A DNA stretch of 64,000 bases, taken from contig JAEWVC010000091.1 of NCBI GenBank assembly GCA_023459275.1, positions 1-64,000 on the forward strand, written 5' to 3'. Under the pieces are notes generated by a model. The model had not been told where the DNA came from. It worked only from the letters and a program-made list of their open reading frames with translations, and ran no database searches. Shown here one piece after another: positions 7,686-15,055 of the stretch (positions are counted from its first letter, which is position 1; each line of letters starts with the position of its first letter). Position numbers and translations under genes: made by a program. The stretch is from Bacillota bacterium (GTDB lineage Bacteria; Bacillota; Clostridia; Christensenellales; Aristaeellaceae).

Positions 7686-9302
7686 ATGCTGCGTTCCCTG
7701 ATGAAAAAATGGAGATATTTGCAGGCATACGGTCAGGCGCAGCGGGAGACGGACGGGGAGCAGGCGCCGGAACGGCCTCCCGAGCTTGTGAAAGATTTAA
7801 GCCGCAACCTGATGTCAGTCCGGCAGATCCTAGGCAGAAGCAATGATGTGAAAATCCATGAGTTCCGTTTCGGAAGGGACGGGGAACATGACGGTGCGCT
7901 GGTTTTTATCGACGGGCTGGTGGACGGGGAGGCGATCACGCAGGGTATATTGAGACCGCTTATGAGCTACCGGCCCGCCGGAGAGCGTGGCGCGGCGGAA
8001 CTGCTTCAGGAGATTGAGCATGCTGTGCTGCTGAACGCGGAAGTGGAGGAAAAGGAGGAGCTTGGCGATCTGATATCCGGATGCATGTCGGGGAATACCC
8101 TGCTGCTGATCCATGGCACAGCCAAAGGCCTTTTGGTGAGCACCAAGGGCTGGGAAAAGCGGGGCGTGACCGAGCCTATGACGGAAGCGGTCATCCGCGG
8201 CCCCAGGGAAGGCTTTACAGAGAACCTGCGCACCAACACCGCGCTTTTACGCCGCAAAATTAAAAACCCCAGCCTTCGGCTCGAGCATATCATCGTGGGG
8301 CGCAAGACGCTGACGGACGTGTGTTTGCTGTATTTAAAGGGGGTAGCGGACCCGAAGGTGATTGAGGAGGTCAAGAGCCGGCTGAATGGGCTTTCGGTGG
8401 ATTCCATCCTGGATGCGGGCTATATTGAGCAGTATATGGAAGACGCACCCTTTTCCGTTTTTGCCACCGTCGGCTACACGGAGAAGCCCGATGTTGCGGC
8501 GGCAAAAATTCTGGAGGGACGGATCGCCATCGTGACGGATGGATCACCCTTTGTATTGACGGTACCCATGCTTTTTATCGAGAATTTTCAGACTGCGGAG
8601 GATTACTACATCCGTCCTTTCTTTGCCAGCATGGCAAGGCTTCTTAGGTATGTCGCCTATTTTATTGCGATATTCGCCACGCCGATTTATATCTCCCTTA
8701 CCACCTTCCATCAGGAGATGATCCCCACCACGCTGCTGCTCACCGTTGCGAAAGCACGGGAAGGCACGCCGTTCCCCGCTTTTTTGGAAGCGGTGATCAT
8801 GGTTTTTTCGTTTGAGATACTGCGGGAGGGCGGACTGCGCCTGCCCCGGCCCGTGGGGCAGGCTGTCAGCATCGTAGGCGCGCTGATTATGGGCGATGCC
8901 TCCGTATCCGCGGGGCTTGTGGGGGCACCGCTGGTGATTGCGGTGGCACTGACGGCCGTATCAGGGTTTTTGGTACCCGGGCAAAACGAAACCATCTCCA
9001 TTCTGCGGCTGATTTCCATGGTGCTTGCGGCCGTGCTGGGCGGGTATGGCATCGCCATGGTCTTCCTGGGCGTATTAATGCACCTGGCTTCCCTGAAATC
9101 CTTTGGCGTCCCCTATTTTGAGGGGTTCCCTCCGTCCCGGGATATGCAGGACGCGGTCATACGCCTCCCGCTGTGGATGATGGTCAAGCGCCCCAAGGAC
9201 ATAGCCCAAAGGGATACAACACGCAGGCAGTTTTTTATTCCCCCCAAAGATTCTGGCGCTGAGGATGCGAAAAAGCCGGAAGGGGCGGGGAAAAAAAGAT
9301 GA
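7686..9302 (+). CDS. Spore germination receptor A subunit (GerA/GerKA family)
   Basis: The A subunit of an inner-spore-membrane germinant receptor. 538 residues from the ATG at 7686, chosen for GGGGAGG upstream; the frame is open to 7518 but those residues are unlike the family. The N-terminal hydrophilic domain (about 1-290) includes LSRNLMSVRQILGRSND and DAGYIEQYMEDAPFSVFATV. The C-terminal membrane domain has FFASMARLLRYVAYFIAIFATP, TTFHQEMIPTTLL, EILREGGLRLPRPVGQAVSI and VPGQNETISILRL, diagnostic of the family. It overlaps the C-subunit gene by the 4-base ATGA. Confidence 0.95.
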   Translation: MLRSLMKKWRYLQAYGQAQRETDGEQAPERPPELVKDLSRNLMSVRQILGRSNDVKIHEFRFGRDGEHDGALVFIDGLVDGEAITQGILRPLMSYRPAGERGAAELLQEIEHAVLLNAEVEEKEELGDLISGCMSGNTLLLIHGTAKGLLVSTKGWEKRGVTEPMTEAVIRGPREGFTENLRTNTALLRRKIKNPSLRLEHIIVGRKTLTDVCLLYLKGVADPKVIEEVKSRLNGLSVDSILDAGYIEQYMEDAPFSVFATVGYTEKPDVAAAKILEGRIAIVTDGSPFVLTVPMLFIENFQTAEDYYIRPFFASMARLLRYVAYFIAIFATPIYISLTTFHQEMIPTTLLLTVAKAREGTPFPAFLEAVIMVFSFEILREGGLRLPRPVGQAVSIVGALIMGDASVSAGLVGAPLVIAVALTAVSGFLVPGQNETISILRLISMVLAAVLGGYGIAMVFLGVLMHLASLKSFGVPYFEGFPPSRDMQDAVIRLPLWMMVKRPKDIAQRDTTRRQFFIPPKDSGAEDAKKPEGAGKKR

Positions 9303-10474
9303 AAAAGGCGATCTCAGCTTTGCTGCTGCTTGCGCTGCTGCCCACCGTTACCGGCTGCTGGGACAGCCGTGAGCTTGACACGCTGTTCATCGTCACAGGG
9401 TTGGGGCTGGACACAGCACAGAAAGCGGATGAAGTGGCCGTCGATATGCAGATTGTGAAAGTGTCCGGCAATGAAACAGGCTCCGGCAGCCAGAAGAGCG
9501 GCGGAAGCGGGGACGGCAAAGGCGAGATCCTTCTGGAAGCCAGCGGGAAGAGTGTGCTGTCGGCCATCTCCACATTGCGTCATGAAAGCACAAGAACACT
9601 TTTTCTGCAGCATAACCAGGTCATCGTTTTCGGCAGGGAACTCGCCCAAAGGGGGATCCAGGAGAACCTGGATTTTTTCCTGCGGGATGAAGAAGCGCGC
9701 ATGGAAACCTTGGTGCTGGTGGCGGAGGGTGAAGCAAAGGAGGTACTTGACGCGCAGCTGGATCAGGACAAGAACTCCGGTATCGCACTGACCCGTATTA
9801 TCAGGGAATTCTCCAAAACATCCGTGCATTTGAAGGTGGATATGCTGAGCCTGGTTTCCAAGCTGCTTCAAAAAACAACCGCGCTGACCATACCCATTGT
9901 GGAGGTAATCAAGCAAGGGGATCAAACAAAAGTAAGGGTCTCCAAAATAGCGGTATTCAAGGGCGACCGGATGGTGGGGGAAATGGCATGGGATGAGGTC
10001 ACCGGTTATCTGTGGATCATGGGCGAGATCAACGACGGCACCCTGGAATTGGTGACAGAAAAAGGTACGGCTGTGCTCAACATCCTCCAGGCACATAACA
10101 CCATTGCGCCCGTGCTTGCGGACGACGGCAGGATGGGCGTGATCCTTCATGTGGACACAAAGCTTGATGTGGAGGAATTGAACGGATTTGGGGATATAAC
10201 CCTCAAAGAGCTCTACGCCTATCTGATCCAGGAGGCCACCAAAGCGATTGAAGGGCGCATTTTTACTACCTATGAAAAAACGCGGCAGCTCAATACGGAC
10301 ATCTATGGTTTTGGCGGCATGTTCCATATCAAGTATCCCAAGCAGTGGAAAGCGCTGGAACAGCAGTGGGATGTACTGTTCCCGGGGCTGCAGCTGGTTT
10401 TGAGCGTAAATGTCCATCTCACGGGCACCGGAAAAACGGCTTTCTCGCTGGATATGGAGGAAAATCAAAAATGA
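9299..10474 (+). CDS. Spore germination receptor C subunit, lipoprotein (GerC family)
   Basis: The lipoprotein subunit of the germinant receptor. 391 residues. The signal peptide MKKAISALLLLALLPTVTGC has a lipobox with Cys20, followed by the family hallmark WDSRELDTLFIVTGLGLD. A Gly/Ser/Lys-rich stretch at about residues 60-77 may be a flexible loop. Later family features are DFFLRDEEARMETLVLVAEG and, at the end, KYPKQWKALEQQWDVLFPGL, typical of the C-terminal domain of GerC proteins. Translationally coupled at both ends by ATGA overlaps. Confidence 0.95.
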   Translation: MKKAISALLLLALLPTVTGCWDSRELDTLFIVTGLGLDTAQKADEVAVDMQIVKVSGNETGSGSQKSGGSGDGKGEILLEASGKSVLSAISTLRHESTRTLFLQHNQVIVFGRELAQRGIQENLDFFLRDEEARMETLVLVAEGEAKEVLDAQLDQDKNSGIALTRIIREFSKTSVHLKVDMLSLVSKLLQKTTALTIPIVEVIKQGDQTKVRVSKIAVFKGDRMVGEMAWDEVTGYLWIMGEINDGTLELVTEKGTAVLNILQAHNTIAPVLADDGRMGVILHVDTKLDVEELNGFGDITLKELYAYLIQEATKAIEGRIFTTYEKTRQLNTDIYGFGGMFHIKYPKQWKALEQQWDVLFPGLQLVLSVNVHLTGTGKTAFSLDMEENQK

Positions 10475-11571
10475 AGCTGGATTCAGGAAAGATCACACCG
10501 GCGCAATTGATGTTTTCCACCGCCTGTTTTATTCAGGCCTCCGCGCTGCTGACCGCTTTTCTGGCGGGGGTTACCGATTACGATTCATGGTTTGTTGTGA
10601 TCGTTGGCACCATCTTCTGCCTGCCCATATTGGCGGTGTACATAGGATTGATGAAAACCTTTCCTGGAAAAAACCTGCTGGAAATCAACGATGTGGTGTT
10701 CGGCAAAGTGTTTGGCAAAGGAGTCTCCCTGCTGAGCCTCCTTTTTTTCCTTACGCTTTCTTCGCTGAACTTGCGGGATATGGGCGTTTTTGTAAAAGAG
10801 ACTGTGATGATCAAAACACCGGATGTGGTCTTGCTGACATCCTGCATGCTCGTATCCGCACTGGCCGTCCGGTATGGGATCGTGGTAGTAACGCGGTATG
10901 GACTTTTATTTGTGCTGATCTCGGCGTTTGTGCTGGTACTGTCCTTGCTTTTGTCAACTAGCCGGATGGATATCAACAACTTTCTGCCCATGCTGCAGCT
11001 GCCGGTCAAAAAATATATACAGGGCACAAACGTCATTTTGAGCATCCCGTTTGGGGAACTTGTTGTCTTTTTGATGATCATTCCCCATACACGTGAAAAA
11101 AAACGGTCGGTCGGGTTGTATTTTATCGGTGGATTCTTGATTGGCGCCCTGGCGCTTCTGTTGGTGGTAATACGGGATACGGCGGTGCTGGGAAGCGCGG
11201 TCGGCCTTTTTGTGCTTCCCGCTTACGTAACGCTGCGGACCATTTCGATTTTCGGCATCAGCCGCCTTGAATTTCTGTTTGCGGTGGTGCTCATCGTCCT
11301 GCTCTTTTTCAAGATCACCTTGCTGTATTACGTGACATCCGTGGGCATTGCACAGATTTTGGGGATGAAGTCGTACCGCCCCGCAGTGCTTGCGACAGGC
11401 ATCCTCATTATCAGCTACAGTTTTACACTGTATCCGTCCGGCATACAGCATGCTACTTCGGGACGGGAAACATCCTCGATCCTGTGGCAGTTTTTTGAAC
11501 TGTTTCTGCCTCTCCTGGCGCTTGTTACGGGCAAAATCAGAAAAAAGGCAATAGGGGAGGCGGATGCTTGA
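10471..11571 (+). CDS. Spore germination receptor B subunit, permease (GerB family)
   Basis: 366 residues from the ATG at 10471, which overlaps the GerC stop codon; the longer frame back to 10345 lies inside gerC. The sequence is hydrophobic throughout with about ten membrane segments and belongs to the amino acid-polyamine-organocation-like endospore germination permeases. It begins MKLDSGKITPAQLMFSTACF, where the KITPxQL start is typical, and contains LEINDVVFGKVFGKGVSLLSL and TLRTISIFGISRLEFLFAVV. Its likely role is the ligand-binding membrane component of the receptor. Confidence 0.93.
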   Translation: MKLDSGKITPAQLMFSTACFIQASALLTAFLAGVTDYDSWFVVIVGTIFCLPILAVYIGLMKTFPGKNLLEINDVVFGKVFGKGVSLLSLLFFLTLSSLNLRDMGVFVKETVMIKTPDVVLLTSCMLVSALAVRYGIVVVTRYGLLFVLISAFVLVLSLLLSTSRMDINNFLPMLQLPVKKYIQGTNVILSIPFGELVVFLMIIPHTREKKRSVGLYFIGGFLIGALALLLVVIRDTAVLGSAVGLFVLPAYVTLRTISIFGISRLEFLFAVVLIVLLFFKITLLYYVTSVGIAQILGMKSYRPAVLATGILIISYSFTLYPSGIQHATSGRETSSILWQFFELFLPLLALVTGKIRKKAIGEADA

Positions 11572-11782
11572 CATGCTTCTGCTCCTGCTGTGCTTCGGCT
11601 TGGTGGCGTGGATCGATTGCGTGCCGCTTGTCCGCCGGAAGGAATGGAAGGACACGGCCGCCTTCGGGCTGCTCTTCGCCCTGGCGCTTACGGTTTCCAT
11701 TTTGAATCAGCTGGGAACGCCTATCCCCAGCACCATCCTTTTTATGGATGATCTGATGCATAAGCTGGGGATCACGTACTGA
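11564..11782 (+). CDS. Small two-TM protein, probable germinant-receptor D subunit
   Basis: 72 residues, overlapping the end of the GerB gene by 8 bases. Two hydrophobic helices are visible, at about residues 2-16 (MLLLLLCFGLVAWI) and 32-46 (AAFGLLFALALTVSI), separated by a basic loop CVPLVRRKEWKD. A Bacillus germinant-receptor operon may end in a short two-TM D-subunit gene that modulates receptor activity; position and topology here match, although sequence similarity cannot be judged by eye. An alternative start at 11573 would remove three residues. Last gene of the operon. Confidence 0.7.
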   Translation: MLDMLLLLLCFGLVAWIDCVPLVRRKEWKDTAAFGLLFALALTVSILNQLGTPIPSTILFMDDLMHKLGITY

Positions 11783-11818
11783 CCGGTTTTTTGTATTTCA
11801 AAAAAGTTATGCACCCCC

Positions 11819-11875
11819 TTGCGTTTTTCGCAGGAGGGTGCTATACTGTGTCTGCTACTGAATAATAAATAGTAG
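11819..11875 (+). promoter_or_regulatory. padR-operon promoter with two overlapping dyads
   Basis: TTGCGT (11819-11824), 17 bases, TATACT (11842-11847). An imperfect hairpin-forming dyad (GCACCC...GGGTGC, 11811-11841) fills the spacer and could also end the germination operon. A second dyad, CTACT-N11-AGTAG (11855-11875), covers the expected start site and is a candidate operator for the PadR regulator encoded just downstream. Confidence 0.6.
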
Positions 11876-11903
11876 TGGTCAATGAACAGAAGGGAGGGAC
11901 GGC

Positions 11904-12227
11904 ATGAACCCGCAATTCAAAAAGGGTGTGCTGGACCTGTGTGTGCTGGCGGCGCTCCATGACAGGGACGCCTATGGGTATGAACTGGCGGAGCAGATCT
12001 CCCAGAGCATTGAAATCGCGGAAGGCACGCTGTACCCGTTATTGCGCAAGCTCAAGGGCGACGGGCTGTGCGAAACCTACCTGTCGGATGCGTCCGGCGG
12101 GCCTCCCAGGAAATACTACCGGCTGACGGAAAAGGGGAAGGCTGCGGAAGCGGAACTTAGGCGGGAATGGCTGGACTTTGTTCGCCAGGTGAACAGGATC
12201 TTGATGGAGGGTGGAACGGATGAATGA
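11904..12227 (+). CDS. PadR-family transcriptional regulator
   Basis: 107 residues with the PadR winged-helix core: FKKGVLDLCVLAALHDRDAYGYELAEQI, then EGTLYPLLRKLKGDGL and GPPRKYYRLTEKGKAAE. PadR proteins usually repress the operon they lie in, and the linked DUF1700 and DUF4097 genes form the familiar clostridial arrangement for sensing envelope or antimicrobial stress. GGGAGG precedes the ATG. The 3' end overlaps the next gene by 8 bases. Autoregulation is inferred from the dyads in the promoter. Confidence 0.92.
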   Translation: MNPQFKKGVLDLCVLAALHDRDAYGYELAEQISQSIEIAEGTLYPLLRKLKGDGLCETYLSDASGGPPRKYYRLTEKGKAAEAELRREWLDFVRQVNRILMEGGTDE

Positions 12228-12789
12228 GTTTTTGGAGGCCCTGTCCCGGGCGCTTGCGCGGATGTCCCCCGCGGAAAGGGAGGATATCCTTTCAGACTAC
12301 CGGGAGCATTTTCAAATCGGCTTGTCCCAGGGGCTGCGGGAGGAGCAGATCGCGCAGAAACTGGGCGATCCCGTAAGCCTTGCAAAATTGTACACGGCCA
12401 AAACCGCCGCGGGCAGGGCGGGGGAAACGAAACGCCCCAAGGATGCCTTTGCCATGGTGGGTGCGGCGCTGGCCTACCGGGTCGGCAAGGGGCTGGCCGT
12501 GGGCATGCTCTATTTTCTGTTTGTGCTGGTTATGATTCCCGCCTTCCTGTTTGGCGGGGCGCTGCTCCTTGGCGCGGCGGGAAGCGTATTGCTGGCGGTT
12601 TTGGAATTTGTGAAAGGATTCATCGCCTACGGCCTGCTGGCCGTCTTCATAGCGGCTACCCTGACCGCAATGGGCGCTTTGAGCCTGATAGGCTTGAAGC
12701 AGTTTTGGATCGCCGTCATCGGCGCTTTGTCAGCCCTGGCCGGGCGCGGCCTTGACCGCGGAGCCGTCGGGAAGGAGGAAGAGGAATGA
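12220..12789 (+). CDS. DUF1700/HAAS-domain membrane protein
   Basis: 189 residues from the ATG at 12220, preceded by GGAGGG; an ATG at 12211 is possible but has no site. The N-terminal helical HAAS domain (MNEFLEALSRALARMSPAER, EDILSDYREHFQIGLSQGL, EEQIAQKLGDPVSLAKLY) occupies about residues 1-60. Three or more hydrophobic helices follow between about 90 and 175. Such proteins are membrane partners of PadR regulators. The stop overlaps the next start by ATGA. Confidence 0.88.
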   Translation: MNEFLEALSRALARMSPAEREDILSDYREHFQIGLSQGLREEQIAQKLGDPVSLAKLYTAKTAAGRAGETKRPKDAFAMVGAALAYRVGKGLAVGMLYFLFVLVMIPAFLFGGALLLGAAGSVLLAVLEFVKGFIAYGLLAVFIAATLTAMGALSLIGLKQFWIAVIGALSALAGRGLDRGAVGKEEEE

Positions 12790-13199
12790 AGAACCGGATC
12801 AAAAACTGGGTGATCGTTCTGTTGGTTGGCGTGACCGGAATCGCCCTGGTGATTGTCTATATGATGGGAACAGGTCTGCTGATGTCGCATGAGGCGGCGG
12901 AAACATACGCGCTTCCGGCGGATTTTCAAAAAATCGAGGTCGGCGCATCAAGGGCGCAGGTAACGGTGCTGCCGGCGGAGGATGCACCCCGGGTAACTGT
13001 GTATGCCAAGGCCTGGGTGTCAGGCCCCATTGACCTTTCAAAACGGTTTTCCTTTCACCTGGAGGGAGAAACGCTGACGCTTTCAGAAATACCCTTCGAG
13101 GCCGTCTTTCTGGGCGTCTTTCCCCAGCCCTATGAAATGACTATCACCGCTTATGTGCCTGCAGCCGTGTACGACAGTTATCTGGAGGGCGGCGCATGA
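12786..13199 (+). CDS. Short DUF4097-like membrane-anchored protein
   Basis: 137 residues: one membrane helix (NWVIVLLVGVTGIALVIVYMM) followed by the start of a beta-helix-like domain (FQKIEVGASRAQVTVLPAED, YEMTITAYVPAAVYDS). DUF4097 proteins usually continue for another 100-200 residues of beta repeats, so this copy ends early, just after the first turns. The stop overlaps the start of a dehydrogenase by ATGA. It looks like a gene shortened when the downstream genes became attached, or a minimal variant. Confidence 0.7.
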   Translation: MKNRIKNWVIVLLVGVTGIALVIVYMMGTGLLMSHEAAETYALPADFQKIEVGASRAQVTVLPAEDAPRVTVYAKAWVSGPIDLSKRFSFHLEGETLTLSEIPFEAVFLGVFPQPYEMTITAYVPAAVYDSYLEGGA

Positions 13200-14062
13200 A
13201 TACCGCTGTGATCACGGGCGCCACATCCGGCATTGGATACGCAGCGGCAAAGAGCCTGCTTGCCATGGGATACCGCCTGCTGCTGGCTGGGCGGACGGCG
13301 GAAAACTGCGAGAAAGCGCAGGCAGCCCTGACAAAAGAATTCCCGGGCGCGGAGACCGTCTTCTTTTGCGGAGACCTCATGCAGCAGGGGGAGGTCAGGC
13401 GGCTGGCGGGAGAGATGGCGGATTTTCTTAACAAGCGCTGCGGCGGGCGCCTGGATGTGCTGATCAACAACGCGGGAGCGGTTCGGGCCTGGTATGCCAC
13501 CACAAAGGAAGGGTATGAGCAGCAGTTCGCCCTGAACCATCTGGCGGGGTTTCTGCTCGCGCATCATTTGATGGGGTACCTAAAAAAGGCCGGCGGGCGG
13601 ATGATCCTCACAGGCAGCGGGTCCCACAAGCATACAAGGGTCCGCTGGGATGATGTGATGTTTCAAAGGCGCCGGTATAGCTGCCTGCGCGCCTACAAGC
13701 AGACGAAGATGTGCAACATGCTTTTCGCCAAGGAATTCAACAGGCGCTTTTTGAAAGACGGCGTGCGGGCGTATGTGGTGGACCCGGGGCTGGTGAGCAC
13801 CGACATCGGCTTCAAGGGAACAAGCGGGATCGTGCGGGCTGTATGGAGGCTGCGCAAAAGGGGCGGCATACCGGCCGATCAGGCAGCCTTGACCTATGCT
13901 TTCTTGTGCAAGCCGCCTTTTGCCCAAACGGGATTATATTACCTGGATTCCAAAGAAGCGCCCTATGACCGGCGGGCGGACGATGCGCGGGACGGTGAAA
14001 AATTGTTTGAACTCAGCGAAAGGCTATGCGGCATCGCATCCTATGGGGAGGGGAGTTCATGA
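13196..14062 (+). CDS. Short-chain dehydrogenase/reductase
   Basis: 288 residues of the classical or extended SDR fold. The NAD(P)-binding motif is TGATSGIG at residues 8-15, LINNAG follows at mid-protein, and the catalytic Ser/Tyr/Lys set is seen in MILTGSGSHKH and AYKQTK (Tyr-x-x-x-Lys). The layout resembles retinol-dehydrogenase-like SDRs (VVDPGLVSTDIGFKG). The substrate cannot be inferred. It is coupled on both sides by ATGA overlaps, which places it in the PadR operon, an unusual neighbourhood for an SDR. Confidence 0.85.
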   Translation: MNTAVITGATSGIGYAAAKSLLAMGYRLLLAGRTAENCEKAQAALTKEFPGAETVFFCGDLMQQGEVRRLAGEMADFLNKRCGGRLDVLINNAGAVRAWYATTKEGYEQQFALNHLAGFLLAHHLMGYLKKAGGRMILTGSGSHKHTRVRWDDVMFQRRRYSCLRAYKQTKMCNMLFAKEFNRRFLKDGVRAYVVDPGLVSTDIGFKGTSGIVRAVWRLRKRGGIPADQAALTYAFLCKPPFAQTGLYYLDSKEAPYDRRADDARDGEKLFELSERLCGIASYGEGSS

Positions 14063-14850
14063 CGGTATTGATTACGGGGGCAGCCGGCGGATTGGGGCGG
14101 GCTATGGCGGTGGAAGCCGCCGGGCAGGGCTATGACCTGGTGCTGACCGATGTGGACGGCGAAAGCCTGTCACAGTTCCGGTCCGGGCTTTTGAGGTTAT
14201 ACAATGTAACGGTGGATATCCTGGTTTGCGACTTGACCCGGGCGGAGGATGTGTCTGGCCTCTTTTCGTTCATCAGGGAGAAGGGCATCGCGCTGAACAT
14301 GCTCCTGCATGTGGCCGGCATTGATTTTGAGGGAAGTTTTTTGGAGGTGGCCTGCGACAAACTCGTGGATATTGTGCGGGTGAATATCGAGGGAACGCTG
14401 CGGGTGCTGCACGGCGCTATGGACGTCAGGGACAAAAAGTCTCGGTTTTCTATCGTTGTGGTATCCAGCCTGGCATCCCTGTATCCTATGCCGCTGAAAG
14501 CCACCTATGCGGCTTCAAAGCGCTTCTTGCTGGACCTTTCCACGGCCCTTTCCCAGGAGCTGGCCAACCGGAATACCACGATTCTAACGCTTTGCCCGGG
14601 CGGGCTGCCCACCACACCGGGAGCGATGCGGGGGATCGACGCCCAGGGCTTCTGGGGCCGTGCCACCACCAACAGCCTCTCCAGGGTGGCGCGCCGGACC
14701 ATCGCCAGTGCAAGGCGCGGCGGCAGGATGTATATTCCGGGGATCATCAACCGTGTGTTCAGCATCGCCGGGCGCTTTGTGCCCCGCGCTTTGCTGGCGA
14801 AGCTGCTGTACAGAAGATGGCTGAAGGCGGGGGAGGAACACGCGGCTTGA
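14059..14850 (+). CDS. Short-chain dehydrogenase/reductase
   Basis: 263 residues from the ATG at 14059 (GGGGAGGGGAG upstream; overlaps the previous stop). Motifs are TGAAGGLG for nucleotide binding, an acidic TDVDGE at the end of beta-2 suggesting NAD preference, LHVAGID in place of NNAG, and the catalytic VSSLASLYPMPLKATYAASK with Ser and YxxxK. It resembles DltE-like or fatty-acyl-reductase-like SDRs, and a lipid or envelope substrate is possible given the operon. Last gene before a strong terminator. Confidence 0.85.
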   Translation: MTVLITGAAGGLGRAMAVEAAGQGYDLVLTDVDGESLSQFRSGLLRLYNVTVDILVCDLTRAEDVSGLFSFIREKGIALNMLLHVAGIDFEGSFLEVACDKLVDIVRVNIEGTLRVLHGAMDVRDKKSRFSIVVVSSLASLYPMPLKATYAASKRFLLDLSTALSQELANRNTTILTLCPGGLPTTPGAMRGIDAQGFWGRATTNSLSRVARRTIASARRGGRMYIPGIINRVFSIAGRFVPRALLAKLLYRRWLKAGEEHAA

Positions 14851-14889
14851 CGGAAATGCCGTGTGCTGTGCCTGATGCGGCACAAAAGG

Positions 14890-14926
14890 AAAAGCATCCG
14901 CAAACGGCTGGGCTGCGGATGCTTTT
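14890..14926. terminator. Terminator after the PadR/SDR operon
   Basis: A perfect 13-bp stem, AAAAGCATCCGCA with TGCGGATGCTTTT, followed by more T on the plus strand. The A-rich 5' arm gives T-rich sequence on the minus strand too, so it can also stop transcription from the large operon ending at 15056. A second, weaker dyad (CCGGGGCCA...TGGCCCCGG) lies between 14939 and 14983. Confidence 0.85.
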
Positions 14927-15055
14927 TTCCTGCTTTCACCGGGGCCAATGACCCCTCTTGCTCAGTTTTCACTGGCCCCGGCTATGCAAGGATGCCCCCG
15001 GCAATAATGGGCGGATACCGGAATAATAAGCGGTTGATAGCTCCGGATGGCCGAA

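Noticed and set aside
14939..14983. Second dyad (CCGGGGCCA...TGGCCCCGG) as a terminator of the surface-protein operon
   Set aside because: No T-run on either side; the stronger hairpin at 14890-14926 explains termination in both directions.
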